Below, piece after piece: positions 25,622-34,259 of a DNA stretch of 64,000 nt. This stretch comes from Algoriphagus vanfongensis DSM 17529. Its GTDB lineage: Bacteria; Bacteroidota; Bacteroidia; Cytophagales; Cyclobacteriaceae. The stretch spans positions 620,001 to 684,000 of the forward strand of contig NZ_AUBX01000009.1 of the NCBI RefSeq assembly GCF_000429465.1, written 5' to 3'. The notes under the pieces were generated by a model, which searched no databases, was not told the DNA's origin, and was given only the letters and a program-made list of their open reading frames with translations. Numbering within the stretch: the stretch's first letter is position 1; every line of letters starts with the position of its first letter. The position numbers and the translations under genes were made by a program.

Positions 25622-28234
25622 TCAAAAGAGTCCCAATTGCTCTTCATCATCTTCTTTCTTGGGCGAAAGGTCGATGGTACTACCTACCTCCAGATCATCC
25701 TCATCAGCAGTCGTCCCATCCTCCTTTTCTTTGATTGGTGGTTTGACGGGTTCGATCAGACTTACCTCTTTGACTTCATAGGTACTGAGTTTGTTGCCCA
25801 TGGCTTTCCAGCCCTTCACGTCAATCAGCATGTCAAGATCGTACTCAATAGTTTCTTCGACTTTCCCTTTCAAAATCTTTGCCACTACTTGAGGTTGCTT
25901 TTCAGATGAAATGACCTTCAAATAAGAAGACCGGTGATCTGTGATGAAATTAAATTTCTTATTCAGAGTCGTGGTCTCCACCATAAATCGCTTGACATAG
26001 TAGGTTTTGCTACCACCGTCAAAGTAAATAGCCGATAGTACCTTTTCAGGAACAAACTTCTCAATCAATAAAACCTCAGAAGGCTCATATCGATTAGTCA
26101 GCTCAAAACTGTTGAGCTCATACTCTCCAGACTTATAGCAAACCAAAATCCTGTCATCCCCCAAGAAATTCCCGATCAATTCACCTCTTTGGTCGGTGTT
26201 CAGTCGTCCGATAATTGGGTCATAATAGATATCCAATCCTCCTAGAGTAGAAACCCCTTCCATCTTGAGTTGAATCTTACGAATCGGATATCGTGTCAAA
26301 ATATTTCCACCGGCTCCTCGACCTTTGATATCGATGCTGGCAAATTCAAAATCAAATACCTTCACTCTGGCTTTGGCACCTTGTGTCAAGTAGGCCGTGA
26401 CGATCTCAGCTTCTCCATTGGGATTGGCAGTCAGGTAGATGGTCTTAGAACCTTTTGTTCCCTTCGTCAAATCATACTCCTTGTCGCGTGTGACTCCCCC
26501 TGGTTGGAATCGCTTGACCATGGCTCTCCCTGAAGATCCATCTAAATATATCATATTGAAAGTCAGTCTATCATCTGTCTTTCTATAAATTCCAACATGA
26601 AGTATATCTTTCCCCATGAAGTTCTTGTCTTGGATCTTGGAGACCATCATTTTGCCATCTCTTCGAATCACTATGATATCGTCCAGATCAGAGCAGTCAC
26701 AGACAAACTCTTCCTTCTTCAAGCCAGACCCTACAAAACCATCCTTTCTGTTGACATATAGTTTGGCATTGCTTGCCGCTACGACAGAAGCTTGGATCGT
26801 GTCAAAAGCCCTGATTTCAGTTTTCCTTTCCCTTCCTTTACCGTATTTATCCAGTAAATTTTGATAGTATTTGATCGCAAAATCTGTCAGATGCTTCAAG
26901 TTATAATTGACCTCCTTGAGCTCTTCCTGAAGCTTTCGCATCAATTCGTCTGCTTTGAAAGCATCAAACTTCGAAATTCTCTTTATTCTGATCTCTGTCA
27001 GTCTAACCAAATCTTCTTGGACTATCTCTCGATAAAAATCCGGCTTATATGGATCCAGACCTTTATCAATCGCTTCCAATACTCCATCCCAGGTCGTGCA
27101 CTCCTCGATATCCCGATAGATCCGGTTTTCAATGAAAATCTTCTCGAGTGAGGAGAATAATAATTTCTCCATCAACTCTGCCTTGCGAATCTCAAGCTCT
27201 CTCTTAAGAAGAGCCTTTGTCTGCTTGGTATTGTATTCTAAGATTTGATTGACCGATAGGAAAACCGGCTTGTCATTGATGATGACGCAGGCATTGGGGG
27301 ATATGGATACCTCGCAATCTGTAAAGGCATAAAGTGCATCAATGGTCACATCGGGCGATGTGCCAGAAGCCAAATGCACCTGTATCTCTACATCTTTGGC
27401 GGTATTGTCGACCACCTTTTTGATCTTGATTTTCCCCTTATCATTAGCTTTGAGGATGGAATCTATCAAAGAATCAGTCGTCGTCCCGAAAGGTATCTCT
27501 TTGATCAAAAGAGTTTTAGAATCCTCTTCTTCAATTTTTGCTCTAACTTTGACTTTTCCTCCTCTGACGCCCTCATTGTATTCGCTGAAGTCCGCCAAAC
27601 CACCAGTAAGAAAGTCCGGCAGTACATTGGTTTTATTCCCTTTGAGAATCTCAATCGAACCTTCGATCAATTCCCGAAAGTTGTGTGGCAAAATCTTGGT
27701 AGAAAGCCCAACTGCGATTCCTTCTACCCCCTGAGCAAGGAGAAGTGGGAATTTAACAGGAAGAGTGACGGGCTCTCTTTTTCTACCATCATAGGAAAGT
27801 TGCCAATCGGTGGTCTGTGGATTGAAGACCACTTCCAAGGCAAATTTGGAAAGTCTTGCCTCAATATATCGCGCTGCCGCTGCACTGTCCCCTGTACGAA
27901 TATCACCCCAGTTGCCTTGGGTCTCGATCAAGAGGTCTTTTTGTCCCAGATTGACGATCGCATCACCAATAGACGCATCACCATGCGGGTGATACTGCAT
28001 GGACTGACCGATGATATTGGCGACTTTATTAAAGCGCCCATCATCCATCTCCTTCATTGCATGAAGGATTCGGCGCTGTACTGGTTTCAATCCATCTTCG
28101 ATCGCAGGCACTGCCCGCTCCAAAATCACATAAGAAGCATAATCCAAAAACCAATCTTTGTACATTCCCGTGACCGGCACGGAATTGTGTAAGCTTTCGT
28201 CAGATCCTTCTGGCTTATTATTTTCTTCGCTCAT
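25622..28234 (-). CDS. parC: DNA topoisomerase IV subunit A
   Basis: 870 aa. The breakage-reunion domain begins near residue 28 with WFLDYASYVILERAVPAIEDGLKPVQRRIL and contains the catalytic Tyr in SAAAARYIEARL, followed by coiled-coil segments (about 420-470) and a C-terminal beta-pinwheel-like domain. I see no QRRGGRG GyrA-box, and the partner gene is a ParE-type subunit, so ParC is preferred over GyrA. The enzyme decatenates daughter chromosomes and relaxes supercoils. The acidic tail ends in EEQLGLF. It lies 135 bp behind parE on the same strand; that gap contains a palindrome. Confidence 0.93.
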   Translation of the reverse strand: MSEENNKPEGSDESLHNSVPVTGMYKDWFLDYASYVILERAVPAIEDGLKPVQRRILHAMKEMDDGRFNKVANIIGQSMQYHPHGDASIGDAIVNLGQKDLLIETQGNWGDIRTGDSAAAARYIEARLSKFALEVVFNPQTTDWQLSYDGRKREPVTLPVKFPLLLAQGVEGIAVGLSTKILPHNFRELIEGSIEILKGNKTNVLPDFLTGGLADFSEYNEGVRGGKVKVRAKIEEEDSKTLLIKEIPFGTTTDSLIDSILKANDKGKIKIKKVVDNTAKDVEIQVHLASGTSPDVTIDALYAFTDCEVSISPNACVIINDKPVFLSVNQILEYNTKQTKALLKRELEIRKAELMEKLLFSSLEKIFIENRIYRDIEECTTWDGVLEAIDKGLDPYKPDFYREIVQEDLVRLTEIRIKRISKFDAFKADELMRKLQEELKEVNYNLKHLTDFAIKYYQNLLDKYGKGRERKTEIRAFDTIQASVVAASNAKLYVNRKDGFVGSGLKKEEFVCDCSDLDDIIVIRRDGKMMVSKIQDKNFMGKDILHVGIYRKTDDRLTFNMIYLDGSSGRAMVKRFQPGGVTRDKEYDLTKGTKGSKTIYLTANPNGEAEIVTAYLTQGAKARVKVFDFEFASIDIKGRGAGGNILTRYPIRKIQLKMEGVSTLGGLDIYYDPIIGRLNTDQRGELIGNFLGDDRILVCYKSGEYELNSFELTNRYEPSEVLLIEKFVPEKVLSAIYFDGGSKTYYVKRFMVETTTLNKKFNFITDHRSSYLKVISSEKQPQVVAKILKGKVEETIEYDLDMLIDVKGWKAMGNKLSTYEVKEVSLIEPVKPPIKEKEDGTTADEDDLEVGSTIDLSPKKEDDEEQLGLF

Positions 28235-28259
28235 TTATTCAAATCCACTTAATTTCTAA

Positions 28260-28272
28260 GGGAATATTTCCC
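28260..28272. promoter_or_regulatory. Short palindrome in the parE-parC gap
   Basis: GGGAA-TAT-TTCCC is a perfect 5-bp inverted repeat around 3 nt, 26 nt upstream of the parC start codon. It could be a protein-binding site or a leader hairpin; no T-tract follows it on the coding strand. Confidence 0.3.
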
Positions 28273-28369
28273 TGGGCATTTTTTTAATAACTCACTTAGA
28301 TGAGATTTCTTAACTTTTTGATTAGTAGCTCTGATCCTGCAAAATCAGAAAATTGCTTTAAAAGTATAA

Positions 28370-30265
28370 TCAGGCAGCTTCTTCCTCAGTCTCTTCGTTT
28401 TTCTTCGGATCTTCCAAAGCTAAATCCTTTTCTACTTTCAGATTGTCAATGATGAAATTCTGGCGATCTGGAGTGTTTTTACCCATATAGAATTTCAGCA
28501 AATCGGAAATCTTTGTCTCCTTATTGAGAATGATCGGCTCTAAGCGGATATCATCCCCAATGAAATTCCCAAACTCCTCGGGTGAAATCTCTCCCAAGCC
28601 TTTGAATCGGGTAATTTCAGGCTTGTTTCCAAGCTTATGAATTGCTCGTTGCCGCTCTTCATCAGAATAACAGTAGATTGTTTCTTTCTTATTTCTGACT
28701 CGGAAGAGCGGAGTTTCCAAAATAAAAAGGTGACCGTTTTTAACCAAGTCGGGGAAAAACTGTAGGAAATATGTCATGATCAACAAGCGGATGTGCATGC
28801 CATCCACGTCAGCATCCGTAGCAATTACAATTTTCCTATATCGCAGCCCTTCTATTCCATCTTCAATATTGAGTGCGTGCTGGAGTAGGTTGAACTCCTC
28901 GTTTTCATACACCACTTTTTTGGTCATCCCGAAGCAGTTCAGTGGCTTTCCTCTCAGTGAAAAAACTGCCTGAGTCTGCACATCCCGAGATTTGGTAATA
29001 GATCCAGAAGCAGAATCCCCTTCTGTAATGAAGAGCATGGTGTTATTTTTCTGATCCTCTTTGGCTTTGGGATCATCGTAATGTACCCGACAGTCTCTCA
29101 GCTTCTTATTGTGGAGATTGGCTTTTTTGGCTCGCTCATTCGCCAGCTTTTTGATACCGGAGATCTCTTTGCGCTCTCTTTCCGATTGCAAAATTCGCTT
29201 GAGTAGCGCATCGGCAACGGCCGGATGCTTGTGGAGATAGTTATCCAGTTCAGTCTTGATGAAATCATTGACAAAAGTCCTCAAGGTAGGACCATCCGGG
29301 CCAACAGAATGGGATCCTAATTTAGTTTTGGTCTGAGACTCAAAGACAGGCTCCTGCACCCGAACAGCAATAGAAGCGACAATACTCTGACGAATATCAG
29401 ATGCATCGTAATCTTTCTTGAAAAACTCCCGTACGGTCTTCACAATTGCTTCCCTGAAAGCAGCCAAGTGAGTACCGCCTTGAGTCGTATACTGGCCATT
29501 GACAAAGGAATAATACTCTTCTCCATATTGATTGGAGTGCGTAATCGCCACTTCGATATCATTCCCTTTCAGATGAATGATCGGATAGCGAATACTTTCC
29601 TCTTCCACTTTATTAGAAAGCAAATCGTAGAGTCCCTTGTCAGAGAAATATTTCTTTCCGTTATAGTTGATTGTCAGTCCGGCATTTAGATAAGCATAGT
29701 TCCAGATCTGATTTTCAAGGTATTCAGGGATAAAGTGATAATTCTTAAAAATGCTGGCATCTGGTGTGAATATGACTTTGGTACCATTTCGGTCAGAAGA
29801 CTTTTCGATCGCACGATCTTCTTTCAGCACACCTTTTTCAAATTCTGCAATTTTGGTTTCTCCGTCCCGGTAAGCCTGCACTTTGAAATAGTCAGAAAGC
29901 GCATTGACAGCTTTGGTACCGACTCCATTCAAGCCCACAGATTTCTGAAAAGCTCCAGAGTCGTATTTACCTCCGGTATTGATTTTAGAAACACAGTCAA
30001 TGACTTTGCCCAATGGAATCCCACGTCCATAATCTCGCACCTCTACGCGATGCTCGGATATTTTCACGTCTATCGTCCGGCCATAGCCCATCATATGTTC
30101 ATCGATGGAGTTGTCTAGCACCTCTTTGACCAAAACATAAATCCCATCGTCCTGGGCACTTCCATCTCCGAGTTTACCGATATACATCCCTGGCCTCAAG
30201 CGAATATGCTCTCTCCAGTCCAGGGACTTGATACTATCTTCTGTATATTTTACGTTTTCTGCCAT
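28370..30265 (-). CDS. parE: DNA topoisomerase IV subunit B
   Basis: 631 aa. GHKL ATPase motifs: [13 protein letters not shown] (ATP-binding Asn), [11 protein letters not shown] and [14 protein letters not shown]. The transducer follows, then the Toprim domain with [11 protein letters not shown] and the acidic [10 protein letters not shown]. The C-terminal [12 protein letters not shown] and [14 protein letters not shown] match the family. It hydrolyses ATP to drive strand passage by ParC2ParE2. It starts 11 bp after the stop of a small membrane protein gene and precedes parC, so the three (and trmH) may form one operon. Confidence 0.94.
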   Translation of the reverse strand: MAENVKYTEDSIKSLDWREHIRLRPGMYIGKLGDGSAQDDGIYVLVKEVLDNSIDEHMMGYGRTIDVKISEHRVEVRDYGRGIPLGKVIDCVSKINTGGKYDSGAFQKSVGLNGVGTKAVNALSDYFKVQAYRDGETKIAEFEKGVLKEDRAIEKSSDRNGTKVIFTPDASIFKNYHFIPEYLENQIWNYAYLNAGLTINYNGKKYFSDKGLYDLLSNKVEEESIRYPIIHLKGNDIEVAITHSNQYGEEYYSFVNGQYTTQGGTHLAAFREAIVKTVREFFKKDYDASDIRQSIVASIAVRVQEPVFESQTKTKLGSHSVGPDGPTLRTFVNDFIKTELDNYLHKHPAVADALLKRILQSERERKEISGIKKLANERAKKANLHNKKLRDCRVHYDDPKAKEDQKNNTMLFITEGDSASGSITKSRDVQTQAVFSLRGKPLNCFGMTKKVVYENEEFNLLQHALNIEDGIEGLRYRKIVIATDADVDGMHIRLLIMTYFLQFFPDLVKNGHLFILETPLFRVRNKKETIYCYSDEERQRAIHKLGNKPEITRFKGLGEISPEEFGNFIGDDIRLEPIILNKETKISDLLKFYMGKNTPDRQNFIIDNLKVEKDLALEDPKKNEETEEEAA

Positions 30266-30276
30266 AATTCAAATTC

Positions 30277-30771
30277 TTAGGATCCCTTTTGCATTTGCTT
30301 TGCCTTCCCTGCAAAGAGCACAAAGAGGGCAATAATCCAAATAACCAAGAGAGCCGGTATCAGGTAAAAAAAGAAACTAAACTGATCCGAACCGATTTCC
30401 TCCTGATTATTGATCGAGTGTATATAAAATACCACGATAGCCAAACTTACATTGAGTATCCCTCCAAAGGAATAAAACCAAGTCAATAGATAATCACGGT
30501 ACTTGTCTCCTATTGGAAATAGACGGTGCATATTTTTGCTGGCTTTGGTCTCGAGCATTTTCGGCGGCAATACTGAGAATGCATTCAGCAGCAAAAAACC
30601 GATGATCATTCCATAGAAAAAGGTGTTTTTATCCATTCTTGACCCTTCGGCGCCATTTTCTCCCAGACTATACAGGACCTGATCTGACATAGCTGCATAG
30701 AAATACAAAAGGAATAGAAGAAAGAAAATGATACTGACGAAGTAAAAGAACTTCCCGAAACGATAATTCAT
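30277..30771 (-). CDS. Integral membrane protein of unknown function, 164 aa
   Basis: The ATG at 30771 is chosen over a TTG at 30816. Four hydrophobic segments are visible: FVSIIFFLLFLLYFYAA, MIIGFLLLNAFSVLPP, a segment around NVSLAIVVFYI, and a C-terminal span of about 20 residues ending at VLFAG. Between the first two lies a polar loop, and the tail is basic (KAKQMQKGS), predicting cytoplasmic ends. No catalytic motif is seen. It lies 11 bp upstream of parE, so its job may be linked to chromosome segregation or the pairing may be accidental. I do not recognise the family. Confidence 0.75.
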   Translation of the reverse strand: MNYRFGKFFYFVSIIFFLLFLLYFYAAMSDQVLYSLGENGAEGSRMDKNTFFYGMIIGFLLLNAFSVLPPKMLETKASKNMHRLFPIGDKYRDYLLTWFYSFGGILNVSLAIVVFYIHSINNQEEIGSDQFSFFFYLIPALLVIWIIALFVLFAGKAKQMQKGS

Positions 30772-30969
30772 AGGAAATGGGTAATTAGATGTGCTAATAT
30801 AAAGGATTTGATCCAACTGGAGAGGATAGAACCCCTCGGCAGAGCTGACAATTTTTGTCCCAAAAACAAAAAACTATGAGACTTAGCATTTTAGCAAGAT
30901 CCGCTTTAGAGGATTCTGGGACTGGAAATGATAAATCTTAAAATATTCCAACCCAAAAGTCAAAGCTGT

Positions 30970-30977
30970 TACCTTTG
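30970..30977 (+). promoter_or_regulatory. Candidate -7 promoter element for the small lipoprotein gene
   Basis: TACCTTTG matches TAnnTTTG and ends 21 bp upstream of the ATG at 30999. Confidence 0.35.
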
Positions 30978-30998
30978 CGCTGCGAAAATATAACTATC

Positions 30999-31376
30999 AT
31001 GAGAATTCTACCTCTTTTCCTTTTCATCTGCATGCTGGCCTCCTGCTCCTCCAAACTTGACACCGGAGCCATCAATATCGATAATTGGAAAAGTGATCGC
31101 TATGGCTGCAAAGGCCTGAGACTTCAGGATCAGGAAGAGTTCGAAAAAATCAAAAACACATTTTTGGGAGCTGACAATCAGGCTTTGATCAAAACCTTTG
31201 GCAGGCCTGACCGCGTCGAACTTGTCGATAAAAGCCAGAGTTTCTTTTTCTATTTTCTGGAGCCTAGTGGGGATTGCGAAGGTATAAAACCAGAAAAAGA
31301 ACCCCTAAGAGTTCTTTTTCGAATGAATGCGATTTCTAAAGTATCGGAAGTGACTGTCACAACCCTGAACCCATAA
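30999..31376 (+). CDS. Small lipoprotein, SmpA/BamE-like fold suspected
   Basis: 125 aa from the ATG at 30999; the lipobox LASC gives Cys16. The central LIKTFGRPDRVELVDKSQSFFFYFLEP matches the helix-turn-strand pattern seen in SmpA/OmlA-type (BamE-like) lipoproteins, where a G-x-P-D turn precedes a beta-strand. The similarity is by eye and short. It is an outer-membrane or periplasmic lipoprotein. Its 3' end overlaps the 3' end of the convergent ROK kinase by 20 bp. Confidence 0.7.
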   Translation: MRILPLFLFICMLASCSSKLDTGAINIDNWKSDRYGCKGLRLQDQEEFEKIKNTFLGADNQALIKTFGRPDRVELVDKSQSFFFYFLEPSGDCEGIKPEKEPLRVLFRMNAISKVSEVTVTTLNP

Positions 31377-32289
31377 AACATAAAGCAGCTGCTCCGAGAG
31401 TACCTGCATTGTTTTCCAAGGTGGCTTTGCGCAATACCAAATCCTTATTGTAATAGGAAGTCAGATACTGTCTGATCGTACGCTCCATCTCTGGAAGCAT
31501 AAACTCCAATCCAGCAGAAATACCGCCGCCGAAATATACCTCTGTTACATCCAGAATACGGATCGTGGAGACGATAGCCTCACCTAGCATGATGCCGACT
31601 TCTTTGAATACCATCAAAGAAACTTCATTGCCTTCTTTAGCAGTATCCACGAGCAGGTGAGTTCCTAGTTCGGCTCCGATCAGTCTACCTGCCTTGTTAG
31701 GATAAGCAGCGATCATACGCTCCAAAATATCCAAAATCCCCCGGCGCCCTATCAAAGTCTCCAATCGTGCACTTCCTTTGGAAAGCATATGCCCCATCTC
31801 CATGGCATTGCCACGAGAACCTTTGAAGACCTCTCCATCAAGAACCAAAGCACTACCGATGCCTGTACCCATGGTGATAAAAAGGAAATTATCTGCAGGA
31901 TCGTCTTTTCCAAAATAAAACTCCCCAATGGCAGCTGCAGCAGCGTCATTTTCTAGAAAAAACTCTTTGTCCGGATAGGCTTTTTCTAGGCCTTCCTTCA
32001 AGTTAAAGTTATTCAAGCTTGGGATCGCTGGGATCTCCAATGGAGTTGTTCTGTCCTTACTGATCAGCCCAGGAAGACCGATTCCGACCTTTTCCACTTC
32101 TGGATATTTGACAAAATACTTTGCCAATCCATCGATAAAAGCGGGCCCAAAGCCTTCTTGATGATCTCTAAAAGGGGTAGTATCTTCTTTCTGAAAATCA
32201 AGGATTTCACCTCCCTTGTCTACCAACCCGATCTTTAAATGCGTTCCTCCTACGTCCACTCCTAAAAAGTGCGTCACTGCATTATCCAT
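31357..32289 (-). CDS. ROK-family kinase (glucokinase-like)
   Basis: 310 aa from the ATG at 32289. Seen: the phosphate loop GVDVGGTHLKIGLV, VGIGLPGLIS, ENDAAAAAIGE, the second phosphate loop TMGTGIGSALVLDG, and the ROK histidine in AMEMGHMLSKG. Where most ROK proteins have a zinc motif (CxCGxxGCxE), this one reads ARLETLIGRRGIL without cysteines, so it would not bind zinc there. It most likely phosphorylates a hexose in the cytoplasm. It is followed on the same strand by nothing, but is preceded by a YkgJ-type gene 45 bp upstream, so the two are likely one transcript. Confidence 0.88.
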   Translation of the reverse strand: MDNAVTHFLGVDVGGTHLKIGLVDKGGEILDFQKEDTTPFRDHQEGFGPAFIDGLAKYFVKYPEVEKVGIGLPGLISKDRTTPLEIPAIPSLNNFNLKEGLEKAYPDKEFFLENDAAAAAIGEFYFGKDDPADNFLFITMGTGIGSALVLDGEVFKGSRGNAMEMGHMLSKGSARLETLIGRRGILDILERMIAAYPNKAGRLIGAELGTHLLVDTAKEGNEVSLMVFKEVGIMLGEAIVSTIRILDVTEVYFGGGISAGLEFMLPEMERTIRQYLTSYYNKDLVLRKATLENNAGTLGAAALCFMGSGL

Positions 32290-32334
32290 ATTGTTATTTA
32301 TAGGTTTGAGTCCCAAAAAAGCCAAAAAATTGCA

Positions 32335-32823
32335 TTACTTCCTATAATCTTTTCCAATCTGCCGGAAAATTTTGAGGACGGCAGGACAAACCAAGGTATT
32401 TTTCAAAGTCAGCCCCAAAATCCCATGCATGTTCTTTCTGTTGGTATGGGGATACTCCCTGCAAGCTTTTGGGCGATGCTCATAGACAAGACACTTATTG
32501 TCCTCTCCCAGAAAAGGGCATGGAGATGAATTCAATACAAAATCACCATCCTCATCCCGATGAAGGTAGGTATCGATAAAGTCACTGCTCTTCTGCCGAA
32601 AAACTTTGGCAAGCCGGTCAATATCTGTCTGGATGAAAATCGGACTGGTCGTTTTACAGCAATTTCCACAATCCAAGCAGTCCAATTCCTCAAAAACCTC
32701 TTCATGCAGCTCCAAAAACTGATCGTCCAATGCTTTGGATTTAGCCTTACGAAGCCGGTCTTTCAACTTCTTGTTTGCCGAATATTCCGACTTGCTCTCT
32801 TTATAAAACAACTCCAAATCCAT
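32335..32823 (-). CDS. YkgJ-family cysteine-cluster protein
   Basis: 162 aa. The N-terminal basic helical segment (KKLKDRLRKAKSKALDD) precedes the motif CLDCGNCC (Cys49, Cys52, Cys55, Cys56). A second set follows in SPCPFLGEDNKCLVYEHRPKACREYP. This is the zinc/iron-sulfur-chelating CxxCxxCC family (YkgJ), cytoplasmic and of unknown function. It is the first gene of a likely pair with the ROK kinase. The family assignment is good; the metal is not determined. Confidence 0.88.
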   Translation of the reverse strand: MDLELFYKESKSEYSANKKLKDRLRKAKSKALDDQFLELHEEVFEELDCLDCGNCCKTTSPIFIQTDIDRLAKVFRQKSSDFIDTYLHRDEDGDFVLNSSPCPFLGEDNKCLVYEHRPKACREYPHTNRKNMHGILGLTLKNTLVCPAVLKIFRQIGKDYRK

Positions 32824-32910
32824 CCCAGATGAAATGTTAATAAAATAAACTACTGTATTTCAAATATTTACAGAATTTCGTATATTATCTAGACTTAAAC
32901 CCGAAATCCT

Positions 32911-33270
32911 ATGAAAATCCATCCATCAGAGCTCTACTTCTACCACAATGCAGCTCAACCGATCGACAAGCAGACCCGTGCCTATGCGCACTCGATTGCC
33001 AGGTTCATCAATGAAATCGATGTGGTCTCTCACAAAATCACCGCAACTCAATGGAACCAAATCCTGATACTCTTAGGCCTGAGAGCCAAAGACCTCCTCA
33101 ATCGGGCTCATCCGGACTATCAGCGACTCATTGCGGGTAAAAATTGGGATCACGAAAGCTGGCTCAATATTCTGGTCAAATATCCCTACCTGATCAAATC
33201 ACCCATTGCATTGTTCCGAAGGAAAGCCATTCTCTGTCGAACACCCAGTGATATCCTCAAGCTAAACTAG
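32911..33270 (+). CDS. ArsC/Spx-fold protein without the catalytic cysteine
   Basis: 119 aa. The C-terminal half (DLLNRAHPDYQRL, then SWLNILVKYPYLIKSPIALFRRKAILCRTPSDIL) follows the ArsC-family pattern in which a lysine/leucine-rich helix leads to IxxPI and a short beta-hairpin. The N-terminal thioredoxin-like part has no CxxC or CxxS, and the start is LYFYHNAAQPID instead. It would therefore not reduce arsenate; it may be a redox-inactive, Spx-like regulator or a protein-binding homologue. The single Cys is near residue 109. It overlaps the stop of the convergent cvfB gene by 4 bp. Confidence 0.65.
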   Translation: MKIHPSELYFYHNAAQPIDKQTRAYAHSIARFINEIDVVSHKITATQWNQILILLGLRAKDLLNRAHPDYQRLIAGKNWDHESWLNILVKYPYLIKSPIALFRRKAILCRTPSDILKLN

Positions 33271-34094
33271 GCCAAGGCTATCCCATCTTCGAGAATCTGG
33301 ATTTCTCTGGCTTTATAGAGCTGTCCGATACATTGTTTGAAGTGCTTTTTACTCATAGAAAGCACTTTTTTTATTTCTTCAGGATCAGATTTGTCATGAA
33401 GGGGCAAAAAGCTTTTTTCTTTGAGCAGACTTAAGATCTTTTCTGCGCCTTCCTCATACTTCACCCGGCCAGTTGGTAATACTTGCAAATCCAATTTGCC
33501 ATCCTCTCTGCGCTTTTTGACGAAAAGCTTTCTTCTCTCTCCAATTTTCAGATCTTCAAAAACTTCATTGGCATAGATCAAGCCTTCAAACTCATCATCC
33601 ACCAAGACTTTGAATCCTAAATCTGTCTTTTCGAAAATCAAGCCGTCCACTTCTTCACCTGGTTGAATATCCTCAGGAGCTGGGCCTATAAAATCCCGAT
33701 GCTTGCTGCTTCCAATCAGGCGATTAGAGCGATAATCCATACAAAGACGGACAAGATAGCGCTTGCCAGCCTCCATGTTTTTACCCATTTCGGAGTTGGG
33801 TACAAGCAAATCCTTCGGGAGTCCCCAATCCAAGAATGCTCCAAATGAAGTAACTTCTTTGACATCTAAGACTGCCCATTCATCCAAAATCAACCGAGGC
33901 ATTTCTGTCACAGCCACCGGTCTGTCTTCACTATCTGTGTATACAAAAACTTGAATGTAATCGTCTTCTCTCTCATCTCCTGTGAGGTAGGACTTCGGGA
34001 GCAACACTTCCTCTCCGGATTCTAATTCCAGATATGCACCGAAATCGGTGAAGCGATTGATTGGTAGCCGACTGATTTGTCCGAGTTCTTTCAT
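33267..34094 (-). CDS. cvfB: S1-like RNA-binding protein CvfB (YitL-type)
   Basis: 275 aa. Three S1/OB-type repeats are visible: the first near residues 5-60 (FTDFGAYLELE), the second near 70-135 (SFGAFLDWGLPKDLLVP), and the third near 145-215 (LGFKVLVDDEFEGLIYANE). They are followed by a winged-helix-like C-terminus (SKKHFKQCIGQLYKAREIQI). This matches CvfB, an RNA-binding regulator of virulence genes in Staphylococcus that is widespread in bacteria. It probably acts in the cytoplasm on mRNA. A CAAAGGTA (minus-strand TACCTTTG) lies only a few bases upstream of the ATG, so its leader may be very short. Confidence 0.9.
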   Translation of the reverse strand: MKELGQISRLPINRFTDFGAYLELESGEEVLLPKSYLTGDEREDDYIQVFVYTDSEDRPVAVTEMPRLILDEWAVLDVKEVTSFGAFLDWGLPKDLLVPNSEMGKNMEAGKRYLVRLCMDYRSNRLIGSSKHRDFIGPAPEDIQPGEEVDGLIFEKTDLGFKVLVDDEFEGLIYANEVFEDLKIGERRKLFVKKRREDGKLDLQVLPTGRVKYEEGAEKILSLLKEKSFLPLHDKSDPEEIKKVLSMSKKHFKQCIGQLYKAREIQILEDGIALA

Positions 34095-34098
34095 GCTT

Positions 34099-34106
34099 CA
34101 AAGGTA
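34099..34106 (-). promoter_or_regulatory. Candidate -7 promoter element for cvfB
   Basis: CAAAGGTA on the plus strand is TACCTTTG on the minus strand, only 5 bp upstream of the cvfB ATG. If real, the transcript would be nearly leaderless. Confidence 0.25.
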
Positions 34107-34259
34107 GACATTAATCCAGATTGACTTGGAAATTTTCTGACAATCCCCGCAGGATTAAAAAGGAATTATTGGAATTCATAGAAGCCAAAGCTAGTTTTGG
34201 AAGACAGGCCAAGCCTAAATCCCCCTAAACCCAAATAATTCGTTTAAACACCAACTCTT

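Noticed and set aside
27374..28192. A 272-codon open frame on the plus strand inside parC
   Set aside because: It is antisense to the strongly conserved breakage-reunion domain of ParC, and its translation has no recognisable features, so it is a shadow of the real gene.
30877..30942. A 20-codon ATG frame upstream of the small lipoprotein gene
   Set aside because: It is very short, has no conserved features and lies ahead of the likely promoter of the next gene.
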